Shown piece after piece: positions 54,386-64,000 of a stretch of DNA of 64,000 bases (position 1 is the stretch's first letter; each line of letters begins with the position of its first letter). The translations under genes were made by a program, and so were the position numbers. Under the pieces are notes generated by a model. That model was not told where the DNA came from and did not search any database. It saw only the letters and a program-made list of their open reading frames with translations. The DNA is taken from positions 124,001 to 188,000 of the forward strand of contig CAWFJZ010000048.1 of NCBI GenBank assembly GCA_963816315.1, given 5' to 3'. This DNA comes from CADEEN01 sp963816315 (GTDB taxonomy: Bacteria; Pseudomonadota; Gammaproteobacteria; Burkholderiales; Burkholderiaceae_C).

Positions 54386-56454
54386 ATGAACGCTGCAGAC
54401 AAGACCGTTGCCAACCCGCTGCTGCAACCCTGGACGGCGCCGCATGGCCTGCCGCCGTTTCCCGCCATCCGGCCCGAGCACTTTGCGCCGGCCTTCGAGG
54501 TGGCGATGCGCGAGCACCGCGCCGAGCTCGATGCGATCGCTTCGCAGGCCGAGCCGGCGAGCTTTGCCAACACCGTCGCCCGGCTCGATGCGAGCGGGCG
54601 GCTGATGGCGCGCCTGGACGGTGCATTCCACAACCTGTGCGCGTCGGAGACATCCGATGCGCTGCAGGCCGCACAGCGCGAACTGGCGCAGCCGATGGCA
54701 GCGCACAGCAATGCGATCTACCTCAACGAAGCGCTGTTCGCGCGGCTCGACGGCCTGCACTGCGCGCCGCGCGTCGCTGGGCCTGACGGCCGAGCAGCAG
54801 CGCCTGCTCGAACAGCTGCACAGCGACTTCGTGCGCGCCGGGGCGACGCTGAAGGGCGCCGACCGGGAGCGCTTCGCCCAGATCAATGAACGCCTGGCCG
54901 CGCTGATGACGGCCTTCGGCCAGAACGTGCTCGCCGACGAGTCCGCTTACCGCCTGACGCTGGCCACCGAGGCCGACATGGCCGGCCTGCCGGCCTTCGT
55001 GCGCGACGCGGCGCGACAGGCTGCGGCCGACCGCGGCTTGCCGGGCGCGGTCATCACCTTGTCGCGCTCGCTGATCGTGCCCTTCCTGACGTTCAGCCGG
55101 CGGCGCGATCTGCGTGAAGCTGCGTGGCGCGCCTGGACGACGCGCGGCGAACACGACGGGCCGACCGACAACCGCGGCGTGATCCGCGAGATCCTCGCGC
55201 TGCGCGCCGAGCAGTCGGCGTTGCTGGGCTACCCGAGCTTTGCCGACTACGCGCTGGCCAACACGATGGCGCGCACGCAGGGCGCGGTGATGCGCCTGCT
55301 CGACGATGTCTGGTCGCGCGCGCTGCCGGCGCTGGAGCGCGAACGGGCTGAGCTGATGGCGCAGATGAAAGAGCAGGGCGCGACGCACACGATCGAACCC
55401 TGGGACTGGCGCTACTGGGCCGAGCAGGTGCGCCAGCGCCAGCTACGCGATCGACGACGCCGAGGTCAAGCCGTACTTCCCGCTCGAGCGGATGGTCGCG
55501 GCGGCGTTCGATTGCGCCGAGCGCTTGTTCGGCGTGCGCTTCGTCGAGTGCGAAGGACTCGAGCTCTACCACCCGGACGTCAATGCCTACGAGGTGCGCG
55601 CGACGCGGCGGCGCGCTGGTCGGCGTGTTCCTGCACGACAACTTCGCGCGCCCGTCCAAGCGCAGCGGCGCGTGGATGAGCCACTACCGGCAGCAGACGA
55701 AAAACGGCGGCGCGGTGACGCCGATCGTCGTCAACAACAACAACTTCGCCAAGTCGGCGCCGGGCCAGCCGACGCTGCTGTCGTTCGACGACGTGCGCAC
55801 GCTGTTCCACGAGTTCGGCCACGGCCTGCATGGCCTGCTGTCGGACGTCGGCTACGAGCGCCTGTCGGGCACCAACGTGCTGCGCGACTTCGTCGAGCTG
55901 CCGTCGCAGTTGTTCGAGCATTGGACCAGCGAGCCCGAGGTGCTGCGCCGCCACGCGCGCCACGTCGCCACCGGCGAGCCGATTCCCGATGCGCTGATCG
56001 AGCGCCTGAAGCGCGCCCGCCGCTTCGGCCAGGCGTTCGAGACCGTGCGCTACACCGCCAGCGCGCTGACCGACATGGCCGTGCATGCGCTGCCGCAGGA
56101 TCGGGTGCCGGCCGATCCGGTGGCCTTCGAAGCCCAGGTGCTGCGCGAGCGCGGCCTGCCGCCGGGCGTCGGCGTGAACCACCGCTTCACGCATTTCCAG
56201 CACCTGTTCTACGGCTCGGGCTATGCCGCGGGCTACTACGTTTATCTGTGGGCCGAGGTGCTCGACGCCGATGCGTTCGACGCCTTCACCGAGGCCGGCA
56301 GCGCGTTCGATCCGAAGGTGGCGCAAAGCTGCTGAAGCACATCTACGCGGCCGGCGACAGCGTCGAGCCGGGGGCAACCTACGAGGCCTTCCGCGGCCGC
56401 GCGGCGCGCATCGAATCGATGCTGGAGAAGAAAGGGCTGTTGCAGCCGGCTTAG
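54386..56454 (+). CDS. prlC: Oligopeptidase A (M3 metallopeptidase), four frameshifts
   Basis: A zinc metallopeptidase that degrades peptides, including cleaved signal peptides. The zinc motif is VRTLFHEFGHGLHGLLSDVG (HEFGH). The N terminus reads NPLLQPWTAPHGLPPFPAIR. Frame changes occur near 54773 (to LGLTAEQQRLLEQLHSDFVR), 55441 (to IDDAEVKPYFPLERMVAAAF), 55606 (to GALVGVFLHDNFARPSKRSG) and 56328 (to LLKHIYAAGDSVEPGATYEA). The late part, NNNNFAKSAPGQPTLLSFDD and HFQHLFYGSGYAAGYYVYLW, is typical of the family. Summed length of about 690 aa is normal. Confidence 0.92.
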
Positions 56455-57117
56455 TTCCGCTTTTCGAGGCGCATCACCTCGTTCTCGCGCTTCATCGAAA
56501 AGCGCGTCAGAAAGCTGTTGCCGAGCAGGATGTGCGGCATCGCCGCCGGCAGCACCAGGGCTTCGACATTGGCGACTTCCACGTCACCGACGCGCACCGA
56601 GTTCAGCACGACGGCGTACACCGGCACGCGGCCGTTGGCGGTTTCGGCCAGGCCGCGCGTGCCGGCCTTGTAGTCCACGCCCAGGCGCTCGGCCTCGGCC
56701 TGGCCCATGCTGACCTTGGTCGCGCCCGTGTCGACCATGAAGGACACGGCCTTGCCGTTGATCTGACCGACGGTGTTGAAGTGGCCGCCGCTGCTGGCCA
56801 TCAGAATGATTTCGCTGCCGCTGCGTGAGCCGCCGTCGGCGCTGACCTTCACTGGGCCGGCGCCCAGCAACAGCGTGCGCCGCGCGCCGCCCACCGCGAC
56901 TTCGGCCTGCGGGCCCGACAAGGACAGCAAACGCACGCCCTTGACCTCTGTTGCCCACCGCCACCGCGAAGGGCTGGCCGTCGATGACCAGCAGCGCTTG
57001 CTGCGAGCCGATGCTGCCGTTGAGCGTGACCGATTGCGCAGCCGCCGCGCCCGCTCCGATGAGCAGCATCGCGGCCAGGGCGATGCGTTGGTGGCGCTTG
57101 CTTTTGGGGCTGTGCAT
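56451..57117 (-). CDS. Retropepsin-like aspartic protease (TIGR02281 type), one frameshift
   Basis: An exported single-domain aspartic protease. The signal region is RIALAAMLLIGAGAAAAQSV. One base is off near 56948, after which VKGVRLLSLSGPQAEVAVGG leads to the active-site strand GQINGKAVSFMVDTGATKVS (DTGA) and the flap/C-terminal AMPHILLGNSFLTRFSMKRE. Like retroviral proteases it must dimerise to form an active site. Substrate is unknown. Total is about 221 aa. It ends overlapping prlC and is divergent from murB. Confidence 0.85.
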
Positions 57118-57158
57118 GTTAGCGGTGTGCTTTGAGATTCTTCGATGAAAATTCTGAC

Positions 57159-58199
57159 ATGCATGCACCGGCAGCAACACCTCTTCACATCGAGCGCAAC
57201 GTGAACCTGCGCACGATGAATGCGTTTGCCTTGCCGGCGCAGGCCGCGACGTTGGTACGAGTGGACAGCGACGCCGCCGTGCGCCGTGTGATCGATCACG
57301 CCGAGCTCGGCCGCGCGCCCAAGCTCGTGCTCGGCGGCGGCAGCAACATCGTCTTCACGCGCGATCCGAAAAGCGTCGTGCTCAAGGTCGAAGTGATGGG
57401 ACGGCGCCTGCTGCAAGAGCGCGCCGATGCCTGGATCGTCGAGGCCGGCGCCGGCGAGAACTGGCACGACACGGTGGCGTGGACGCTGCAGCAAGGCTGG
57501 CCCGGCCTGGAGAACCTGGCGTTGATTCCGGGCACGGTGGGCGCGGCGCCGGTGCAGAACATCGGCGCTTACGGCGTCGAGTTGCGCGAGCGCTTCGAAT
57601 CATTGGACGTGGTCGATCTGATCACCGGCCGCAGCGCCACGCTCGACATCGACGCCTGCCACTTCGGCTACCGCGACAGCGTGTTCAAACAAGCGCTCGC
57701 CGGCAAGAGCGTGATCACGCGCGTGCGCTTTCGCCTGCCCAAACCGTGGCAGCCGGTGCTCGGTTATCTCGAACTCGAACGCCGCATGCAGGAGACGGGC
57801 AACTCACAACCCGATGCGCAGACGGTGTTCGATTGGGTCTGCGCGATCCGCCGCGCCAAGCTGCCCGACCCGGCGGTGATCGGCAACGTCGGCAGCTTCT
57901 TCAAGAACCCGATCGTCAGCACCGAGCAGTGCCGCGACATCATCGGCCGCGACCCGGAGATCGTGCACTACCTGCTGCCCGACGGCACGGTGAAGCTGGC
58001 GGCGGGCTGGTTGATCGATGCCTGCGGCTGGAAGGGCAAGTCGATCGGCCGCGCCGGTGTGTACGAGAAGCAGGCGCTGGTGCTGGTCAATCGCGGCGGC
58101 GCGTCGGGCGCCGAAGTGGTGACGCTGGCGCGGGCGATTCAGGAGAGCGTGTACGGGCGCTTCGGCATCCGCCTGGAGCCGGAGCCGATCATCGTTTGA
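57159..58199 (+). CDS. murB: UDP-N-acetylenolpyruvoylglucosamine reductase
   Basis: The second step of peptidoglycan precursor synthesis: NADPH/FAD reduction to UDP-MurNAc. The 346 residues begin NVNLRTMNAFALPAQAATLV. FAD motifs are APKLVLGGGSNIVFTRDPKS and ENLALIPGTVGAAPVQNIGA with YGVELRERFESLDVVDLITG. The active-site serine lies in NVGSFFKNPIVSTEQCRDII, and the terminal catalytic glutamate in YGRFGIRLEPEPIIV. It is the type I (E. coli-like) enzyme. ATG at 57159. No frameshift. It overlaps the convergent mog gene by 11 bp. Confidence 0.95.
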   Translation: MHAPAATPLHIERNVNLRTMNAFALPAQAATLVRVDSDAAVRRVIDHAELGRAPKLVLGGGSNIVFTRDPKSVVLKVEVMGRRLLQERADAWIVEAGAGENWHDTVAWTLQQGWPGLENLALIPGTVGAAPVQNIGAYGVELRERFESLDVVDLITGRSATLDIDACHFGYRDSVFKQALAGKSVITRVRFRLPKPWQPVLGYLELERRMQETGNSQPDAQTVFDWVCAIRRAKLPDPAVIGNVGSFFKNPIVSTEQCRDIIGRDPEIVHYLLPDGTVKLAAGWLIDACGWKGKSIGRAGVYEKQALVLVNRGGASGAEVVTLARAIQESVYGRFGIRLEPEPIIV

Positions 58200-58743
58200 T
58201 CGCGGACTTCGGCCGGAAGGCTTTGCACACCGCGTCGTCGGTTTCGAGGTAAGGCCCGCCGATCAGGTCGATGCAGTAGGGCACGGCGGCGAAGATGCCG
58301 GGCACGTCGGGCAATCCGGACAAGCGTTTCCGCAATCGACTTCGGCTGCCCCGGCAGGTTGATGATCAACGTCTGCTTGCGGATCACCGCGACCTGCCGC
58401 GACAAGATCGCCGTCGGCACGAACTTCAAGCTGATCTGCCGCATCTGCTCGCCGAAGCCCGGCATCTCCTTGTCGGCCACGGCGAGCGTGGCTTCGGGCG
58501 TCACGTCGCGCGCGCGCCGGCCCGGTGCCGCCGGTGGTCAGCACGAGGTCGCACTGCTTGATGTCGACCAGTTCGATCAGCGCCTGCGTGATGCCGTCCT
58601 GCTCGTCGGGGATCACGCGCGCTGTCCCAGTCGATCGGGTTCTTCAGCGCGCGCGTCAGCCACTCCTTCAGCGCCGGGATGCCCTTGTCTTCATAGACGC
58701 CGGCCGAGGCGCGGTCGCTCACCGAGAGCAGGCCGATCTTCAC
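58189..58743 (-). CDS. mog: Molybdopterin adenylyltransferase, three frameshifts
   Basis: Mog adenylylates molybdopterin before molybdenum insertion. MKIGLLSVSDRASAGVYEDK starts at 58743, followed by GIPALKEWLTRALKNPIDWD to about 58625. VIPDEQDGITQALIELVDIK and the signature CDLVLTTGGTGPA continue in another frame. Near 58520 it becomes RRDVTPEATLAVADKEMPGF, with LINLPGQPKSIAETL. After about 58325 the C terminus (DLIGGPYLETDDAVCKAFRP) ends at 58189. All segments are collinear with Mog, and the total is about 185 aa. Confidence 0.88.
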
Positions 58744-58764
58744 GCGGTCAGGAGCTCGCTCATG

Positions 58765-59284
58765 TCAGAGTGCGGCTTGATGAATCTGGAACAGCTCGCG
58801 CCAGGCGCGGCCATGGCGCTGCTCGGGCGGCAGCTCGGCGTCCTTGCGCGCGTTGCGGATCAGCGCGCGCAGGGGCTGCAGATCGGTCTGCGGGTGCTCG
58901 GCCATCCAGCGTGTCAGTGCGTCGTCGCTGGCCACCAGTTCGGTGCGCCACAGCTCGGCTTGGTGCAGGGCCAGCGAATCGTGCGCGTGGCCGAGTCTGG
59001 CGGCGGCGACCGCCTCGCGGATCGGTTCGATGTCGGCGTCGCGCATCAGCTTGCCGATGTACTGCATCTGCCGGCGCTTGCCTTCGTGCGAGCGCGTGCG
59101 GTGCCACTGCGCGAGCGCGTCGCGCAAGCGCCTCGGGCATCGGCGTGGCGGCCAGCGCCGCATCGGGCATCGTCGTCAGCGCCTCGCCGAGCGCCTGCTG
59201 CTCGTGCGCTTCGCGTTTGAGCGCGCTCTTGCTCGGCCGGTCGTAGGCGCTGGCGTGGGTGGCTTTCGTCGTCGGTCGTCTCAT
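58765..59284 (-). CDS. darP: DarP/YjgA ribosome-associated protein, one frameshift
   Basis: DarP (formerly YjgA) helps late 50S-subunit assembly. ATG at 59284 gives SAYDRPSKSALKREAHEQQA and LGEALTTMPDAALAATPMPE. Near 59128 a one-base error moves the frame to RLRDALAQWHRTRSHEGKRR, QMQYIGKLMRDADIEPIREA and a C terminus with PLRALIRNARKDAELPPEQR. The SKSALKREAxxxQxLGE and GKRRQMQYIGKLMR motifs are diagnostic. It is divergent from pmbA with a 23-bp gap, the same yjgA-pmbA arrangement as E. coli. Confidence 0.92.
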
Positions 59285-59307
59285 GGCTGCTCGTTATGAT
59301 AGTTCGC

Positions 59308-60676
59308 ATGACAACAGCCCAAGGATTCGCCTACAGCCGCGAGCAGTTCCAGCAGCTGGTCGAGGACGCGCTGCGCATCGCCCGCACGGCCGGCGCCAGC
59401 GACGCCGGCGTCGAAGTGTCCGAAGGCGCGGGCCTGTCGGTGTCGGTGCGCAAGGGCGCGCTGGAAAACGTCGAGCGCAACCGCGACAAGTCGATCGGCG
59501 TCACGGTCTATCTCGGCCAGCGCCGCGGCAACGCGAGCACCTCGGACTTCTCGCGCAGCGCGCTCGAGCAGACGGTGCGGGCGGCCTACGACATCGCGCG
59601 CTTCACCGCCGAAGACCCGGTGGCCGGCTTGCCCGACGAGGCCGACCTGGCGCCGCCCGAAGCGACGCAGCGCGATCTCGACCTGTGCCACCCGTGGGCG
59701 ATCGACGCGCAGGCCGCCGCCGACGCTGGCGCTGCGCTGCGAGGCGGCGGCGTTTGCCACCGACCGCCGCGTCACCAACTCCGAAGGCGCCGGCGTGTCG
59801 GCGCAGCAGTCGCATTTCTTCATGGGCAACACGCGCGGCTTTCGCGGCGGCTATGCGAGCTCGCGCCACGGCATGTCGGTGTCGCCGATCGTCGGGCAAG
59901 GGCGCAGGACATGCAGCGCGACTACTGGTACACGTCGATGCGCGACGCCGCCGAGCTGGCCGCGCCCGAGGCGGTGGGCCGCTACGCCGCCGAGCGCGCG
60001 CTGTCGCGCCTGCAGTCGCGCAAGATCGGCACCTGCGAGGTGCCGGTGCTGTTCGAGTCGACGCTGGCCGTCGGGCTTGATCGGCGCCTTCGTGCAGGCC
60101 ACGTCGGGCGGCTCGCTGTACCGCAAGTCGAGCTTTCTCGAAGGCTGCCTGGGCCAGAGCGCCTGGCGCGCGCACCTCGACCTGCACGAGTTCCCGCATG
60201 TGCGCAAGGGCAAGGGCAGCGCGCCGTTCGACGACGAGGGCGTGACCACGCACGCGCGCCGCGTCGTCGATGGCGGCGTGGTGCAGGGCTACTTCCTGTC
60301 GAGCTACTCGGCGCGCAAGCTCGGCATGCGCACCACCGGCAACGCCGGCGGCGCGCACAACCTGACGCTGTCGAGCCGGCTGACGCAACCCGGCGACGAC
60401 CTCGACGCGATGCTGCGCAAGCTGCACCGCGGCCTGTTCGTCATCGAGCTGATGGGCCAGGGCGTCAACGGCGTCACCGGCGACTACTCGCGCGGCGCGG
60501 CCGGCTTCTGGGTCGAGGGCGGGCGCATGGTGCATCCGGTGCACGAGATCACCATCGCCGGCAACCTGCGCGAGATGTTGAAGGGCATCGTCGCCGTCGG
60601 CGCCGACGCCTACACGTCGGGCAGCAAGACCATCGGCTCGGTGCTGATCGAGCGCATGAAGATCGCCGGCGCCTGA
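59308..60676 (+). CDS. pmbA: Metalloprotease PmbA/TldE, three frameshifts
   Basis: PmbA (TldE) partners TldD in a protease that matures microcin B17 and degrades CcdA. TTAQGFAYSREQFQQLVEDA and VSEGAGLSVSVRKGALENVE, then NRDKSIGVTVYLGQRRGNAS, run in the first frame to about 59725. ATDRRVTNSEGAGVSAQQSH follows to about 59900, then MQRDYWYTSMRDAAELAAPE to about 60070. The last part (LIGAFVQATSGGSLYRKSSF; LMGQGVNGVTGDYSRGAAGF; TIAGNLREMLKGIVAVGADA) ends at 60676. The zinc HExxxH of TldD is absent, as expected for PmbA. Either ATG 59308 or 59296 could be the start. Confidence 0.92.
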
Positions 60677-60785
60677 CGCTGCTCGACGTGCTCGCACGCA
60701 GGGGGAAACCCGTGGCGATGCGCAGGGCCCGCTGCCTAGAATTCGGCCGGTTCGTTCTTCCTCATTCCTCTCAGGAGACTTTTCG

Positions 60786-61871
60786 ATGGAACGTCGTTCC
60801 TTCGTTCGCGGCGCCGGCATGGCCGGCGTCCTCGCTGCCGGCGTCGCGCCGGCAGTGCATGCGCAAGCCGCCATCCGCTGGCGCCTGACCTCGAGCTTCC
60901 CGAAAGTCGCTCGACACGCTGTTCGGCGTCAACGACGTGTTCGCCAAGCAAGGTCAAGCGACATGTCGGGCGGCAAGTTCGAGATCACGACGCATGCCGC
61001 CGGGCGAACTGGTGCCGGCCTTCGGCACCGTCGATGCGGTGCAGAACGGCACCGTCGAAGCGGCCAACACCGCGCCGTACTACTACTTCGGCAAGGACGA
61101 GACCTTCGCGCTCGGCTGCGCGATCCCGTTCGGCCTGAACAGCCGCCAGATGACGGCGTGGATGTACGAAGGCAACGGCCTGAAGCTGATGCGCGAGTTC
61201 TACGCCGGCTACAACATCATCAACTTCCCGATGGGCAACACCGGCGCGCAGATGGGCGGCTGGTTCCGCAAGGAGATCAAGTCGCTGGCCGACTTCAAGG
61301 GCCTGAAGTTCCGCATCGGCGGCTTCGCCGGCAAGGTCGTCGAGCGCATCGGCGGCGTGCCGCAGAACATCCCCGGCGGCGAGATCTACCAGGCGCTGGA
61401 AAAGGGCACGATCGACGCCGCCGAGTGGGTGGGCCCGTACGACGACCAGAAGCTCGGCTTCCACAAGGTCGCCCAGAACTACGCCTACCCGGGCTGGTGG
61501 GAAGGCGGCCCGCAGCTCGACCTGCACATCAACACCAAGGCCTGGGAAGCGCTGTCGGCCGAGAACAAGGCCATCGTCGAAGCGGCCGCGGCGTTCGCGC
61601 ACATCGACATGCAGGCCAAGTACGACGGCCGCAACGCCGCGGCGCTGAAGCAGCTGGTGGCCGGCGGCGCCAAGCTGTTCCCGTTCCCGAAGGACCTGAT
61701 GGACGCGGCCTTCAAGGAGGCGATGGCGCTGTACAGCGAGATCTCGCGCCAAGAACCCGAACTGGAAGAAGGTCTACGACGACTACTCGGCGTTCCGCCA
61801 GCGACGCCAACCTGTGGTTCCGCTTCACCGAGGCGCGCTTCGACAGCTTCATGCAGTCGGCCAAGCTCTGA
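60786..61871 (+). CDS. TRAP transporter substrate-binding protein (DctP family), several frameshifts
   Basis: The periplasmic binding protein of a TRAP importer for organic acids. A twin-arginine signal (MERRSFVRGAGMAGVLAAGV) is followed by AIRWRLTSSFPK. Short frame changes near 60908, 60950 and 61002 pass through LDTLFGVNDVFAKQ and MSGGKFEITTHAAG. The long intact part has VPAFGTVDAVQNGTVEAANT, FKGLKFRIGGFAGKVVERIG (the conserved Arg for the carboxylate) and GEIYQALEKGTIDAAEWVGP. Shifts near 61752 and 61798 precede NLWFRFTEARFDSFMQSAKL. The EWVGPYDD motif is seen in keto-acid binders; the ligand is not proven. Confidence 0.88.
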   Translation: MERRSFVRGAGMAGVLAAGVAPAVHAQAAIRWRLTSSFPKVARHAVRRQRRVRQARSSDMSGGKFEITTHAAGRTGAGLRHRRCGAERHRRSGQHRAVLLLRQGRDLRARLRDPVRPEQPPDDGVDVRRQRPEADARVLRRLQHHQLPDGQHRRADGRLVPQGDQVAGRLQGPEVPHRRLRRQGRRAHRRRAAEHPRRRDLPGAGKGHDRRRRVGGPVRRPEARLPQGRPELRLPGLVGRRPAARPAHQHQGLGSAVGREQGHRRSGRGVRAHRHAGQVRRPQRRGAEAAGGRRRQAVPVPEGPDGRGLQGGDGAVQRDLAPRTRTGRRSTTTTRRSASDANLWFRFTEARFDSFMQSAKL

Positions 61872-61889
61872 GCCGGCGCGTCGCGCAAC

Positions 61890-61917
61890 AAAAAGCCCCG
61901 CCTCGGCGGGGCTTTTT
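61890..61917. terminator. Bidirectional intrinsic terminator (dctP / dctM)
   Basis: AAAAAGCCCCGCC followed by GGCGGGGCTTTTT, a near-perfect stem with a minimal loop and T-runs on both strands, between the convergent binding-protein and permease genes. Confidence 0.93.
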
Positions 61918-61939
61918 CATGTGCCGCATGCGGCGCCGG

Positions 61940-63765
61940 CTACTTCTTGGCCGCGTCCTTCTTGATCGCGTCTTCGAGCGCCTTCATCGGGTCTTCTTCC
62001 TTCTCGGCCTCGGGCTCGGAGGCTGCACCCTCGGGCGCCGAGGCCGCGCCTTCGGCCGGCGCCGCTTCGGGTCGGGCTCGGCCTCGGGCACGCCCATCGT
62101 CTTCAGCGCTTCCTCGGCGTCGATCTTGGCGCCTTCGTCGATGCCGCCGGTGACCAGCTTCGGGAAGGCGATCACGACCGCCACCATGATCAGCTGCAGC
62201 ACGATGAAGGCGATCGAGCCCTTGTAGATCTGCGCCGTCGTCACCGCGGGAATGTGCTCGCCGGTGATGCGGTCCTTGTAGTCCTTCTTGGCCGCCACGC
62301 TGCGCAGGTAGAACAGCGCAAAGCCGAACGGCGGCGTCAGGAACGAGGTCTGCAGGTTCATCGCGATGATGACGCCGAACCAGATCATGATCGGGTCGAT
62401 CGGCGTGCCCGGCGGGAACAGCTCGGGCAGGATCTTCTCCGCCACCGGCACCAGCATCGGGATCACGATGAAGGCGATCTCGAAGAAGTCGATGAAGCAG
62501 CCGAGGATGAAGACCAGGATGTTGACGACGATCAGGAAGCCGAGCGCGCCGCCGGGCAGCTTGTCGAACAGGTGCTCGACCCAGATGTGGCCGTCGGCGG
62601 CGTTGAAGGTGAAGCTGAACACCGTCGAGCCGATCAGGATGAAGAGCACGAAGGTCGCCAGCTTGGCGGTGCTGTCGAGCGCCTGGCGCATCAGGCTGAA
62701 GTTCAGCCGGCGGCGCGCCGAAGGCCATGATCAGCGCGCCCATCGCGCCCATCGCGCCGCCTTCGGTGGGCGTGGCCACGCCGAGGAAGATGGTGCCCAG
62801 CACGAGGAAGATCAGCACCAGCGGCGGGATCAGCACGAAGGTCACCTGCTCGGCCAGGCGCGACAGCAGGCCCATCTTGGTGACGCGGTTGACGATCGCC
62901 AGCGCCAGCGCCAGCAGCGAGGCCACGGTCATCGACAGGATCAGGACGCTCGTCGCCGGGCGAGCGCCTTCGCGGCCGAGCCAGCGACTGCATCGCGCCG
63001 GTCGTGCACCTGCGATCCACGCGTAGCCGGCCGCAGCGCAGATCGCCAGCAGCACCAGCAGCGAGTTGTGGCCGCTGGCGCCGTTGGGCTCGCGGTAGAT
63101 GCGCGCCTCTGGCGGCAGCGCCGGCACCCACTTCGGCTTGACGATCGCCACCGCGGCGATGAACAGCAGGTACAGGCCGACCAGCAGCAGGCCCGGGATA
63201 CAGCGCGCCGGCGTACATGTCGCCCACCGAGCGGCCCATCTGGTCGGCCAGCACGATCAGCACCAGCGACGGCGGGATGGCCTGCGCCAGCGTGCCCGAG
63301 GCGGTGATGGTGCCGGTGGCGATGGTGCGGTTGTAGCCGTAGCGCAGCATGATCGGCAGCGAGATCAGGCCCATCGAGATCACCGCCGCGGCGACCACGC
63401 CGGTGGTGGCCGCCAGCAGCGCGCCGACCAGGATCACCGCCACGGCCGAGCCGCCGCGCACCGGGCCGAAGACCTGGCCGACGGTCTCGAGCAGGTCCTC
63501 GGCCATGCCGGAGCGCTCGAGGATGATGCCCATGAAGGTGAAGAACGGGATCGCCAGCAGCGTGTCGTTGCTCATGATGCCGAACACGCGCAGCGGCAGC
63601 GCCTGGAACAGGTTGCTCGGGAACAGGCCGACTTCCATGCCGATGAAGCCGAACAGCAGGCCGGTGGCGGCCAGGCCGAAGGCCACCGGGATGCCGGTCA
63701 GCAGGAAGACAGAGCAGCCCGCAGAACAGCAGCGGGACGAAGTTCTGGGCGATGAAGGCCGTCAT
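61940..63765 (-). CDS. TRAP transporter large permease (DctM family), multiple frameshifts
   Basis: The 12-helix permease of a TRAP importer. It starts MTAFIAQNFVPLLFCGLL at 63765; after a shift near 63708, FGLAATGLLFGFIGMEVGLF, LLAIPFFTFMGIILERSGMA and ASGTLAQAIPPSLVLIVLAD follow. Further changes lie near 63205, 62990, 62950 and 62710. The second half has LVLGTIFLGVATPTEGGAMG, FIDFFEIAFIVIPMLVPVAE and MNLQTSFLTPPFGFALFYLR. Past the last helix is a tail rich in Ala/Glu/Pro (read after about 62075), including EGAASEPEAEKEEDPMKALE. That tail is longer than usual for DctM. Confidence 0.88.
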
Positions 63766-63767
63766 CG

Positions 63768-64000
63768 TCAGCGCGTCCTCTCAGGCGATGGCTGCAGCGG
63801 CGCAGTCTGGGCTTCTAGTTGCGTGCGCAGTCGTTCGGCCTCGGCCGGCCAGCTCCTCGGCCAGCAGCTCTTCGTCGACTTGCCGTCGGCGTCGCTGAAG
63901 GGCTCGCTGCGATGGCCGGTGAGGAAGGCGATGCGCTTGATCAGCTCCGACACCGCCTGCAGCAGCAGGATCGCGAAGCCCACCGGCAGCAGCAGCCACA
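63768..64000 (-). CDS. TRAP transporter small permease (DctQ family), C-terminal part
   Basis: The C terminus of the four-helix DctQ subunit; the rest lies beyond the right edge. It reads LLLPVGFAILLLQAVSELIK and RIAFLTGHRSEPFSDADG, the last transmembrane helix and typical tail. One base seems off near 63870: the alternative frame gives DEELLAEELAGRG before AEAERLRTQLEAQ returns. The stop is 2 bp before the dctM start, the standard dctQ-dctM coupling. Confidence 0.8.
   Translation of the reverse strand, partial: WLLLPVGFAILLLQAVSELIKRIAFLTGHRSEPFSDADGKSTKSCWPRSWPAEAERLRTQLEAQTAPLQPSPERTR

Overview
The window is about 64 kb of high-GC chromosome from a betaproteobacterium. It most resembles the Burkholderiales, probably the Rubrivivax/Leptothrix/Methylibium branch. 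That reading rests on gene content and order: an fkpB-ispH pair, a purN to RsmB-type methyltransferase pair, rpmB-rpmG, a trxB / Crp-Fnr / ftsK / lolA / rarA neighbourhood, a DUF3717/DUF1289 protein, LIV and TRAP transporters, and dispersed hairpin repeats with CTGAGCTTGTCGAA arms. No rRNA was seen, so placement below order level is an inference.

Layout. 0-10.4 kb: housekeeping genes (rph, rdgB, hemW, a LysR regulator, a GGDEF / MinD-like / truncated-globin cluster, smr, radC, fkpB, ispH, serS, a 2-keto-pentenoate-hydratase-like gene), closed by tRNA-Ser(CGA). 10.5-17.7 kb: a PRC-barrel protein, a deleted aldo/keto reductase, a Spy chaperone with a two-component system, a MATE exporter, small conserved proteins and a periplasmic metallo-beta-lactamase-fold enzyme. 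17.7-26.4 kb: a tightly packed defence operon, vapB-vapC-hsdR-hsdS-X-PIN-hsdM-NERD, followed at 11 bp by a MESH1-like alarmone hydrolase. 27-36.8 kb: an old yellow enzyme, small membrane proteins, a CAT-like acetyltransferase, an MFS exporter, an esterase, trpS, purN, an rRNA-methyltransferase-like gene and an acyl desaturase. 36.8-49.2 kb: rpmG/rpmB, trxB, Crp/Fnr, ftsK, lolA, a block of poorly characterised secreted or membrane proteins, rarA, and divergent Lrp/ald. 49.3-53 kb: livHMGF without its binding protein. 53-64 kb: prlC, a retropepsin-like protease, murB, mog, darP/pmbA and a TRAP transporter that runs off the right end.

The most notable biology is the defence operon. A 305-residue protein of unknown function (X) and a PIN nuclease gene sit between hsdS and hsdM of a type I restriction-modification system. 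A separate VapBC pair leads the operon and a NERD-domain membrane protein ends it. Nearly every junction is a 1-4 bp stop/start overlap, so the genes are probably translated as one unit. X-PIN looks like an undescribed toxin-antitoxin-like or addiction module built into the restriction operon.

The other dominant feature is sequence quality. About 28 genes carry one or more single-base frameshifts, including essential ones (serS, ispH, rdgB). Homology resumes immediately in another frame, and some shifts compensate each other. I read these as sequencing or assembly errors, not gene decay, and annotate each such gene over its full span. Exceptions that may be real are the internally deleted aldo/keto reductase and the atypical, low-GC hairpin arm of serS.
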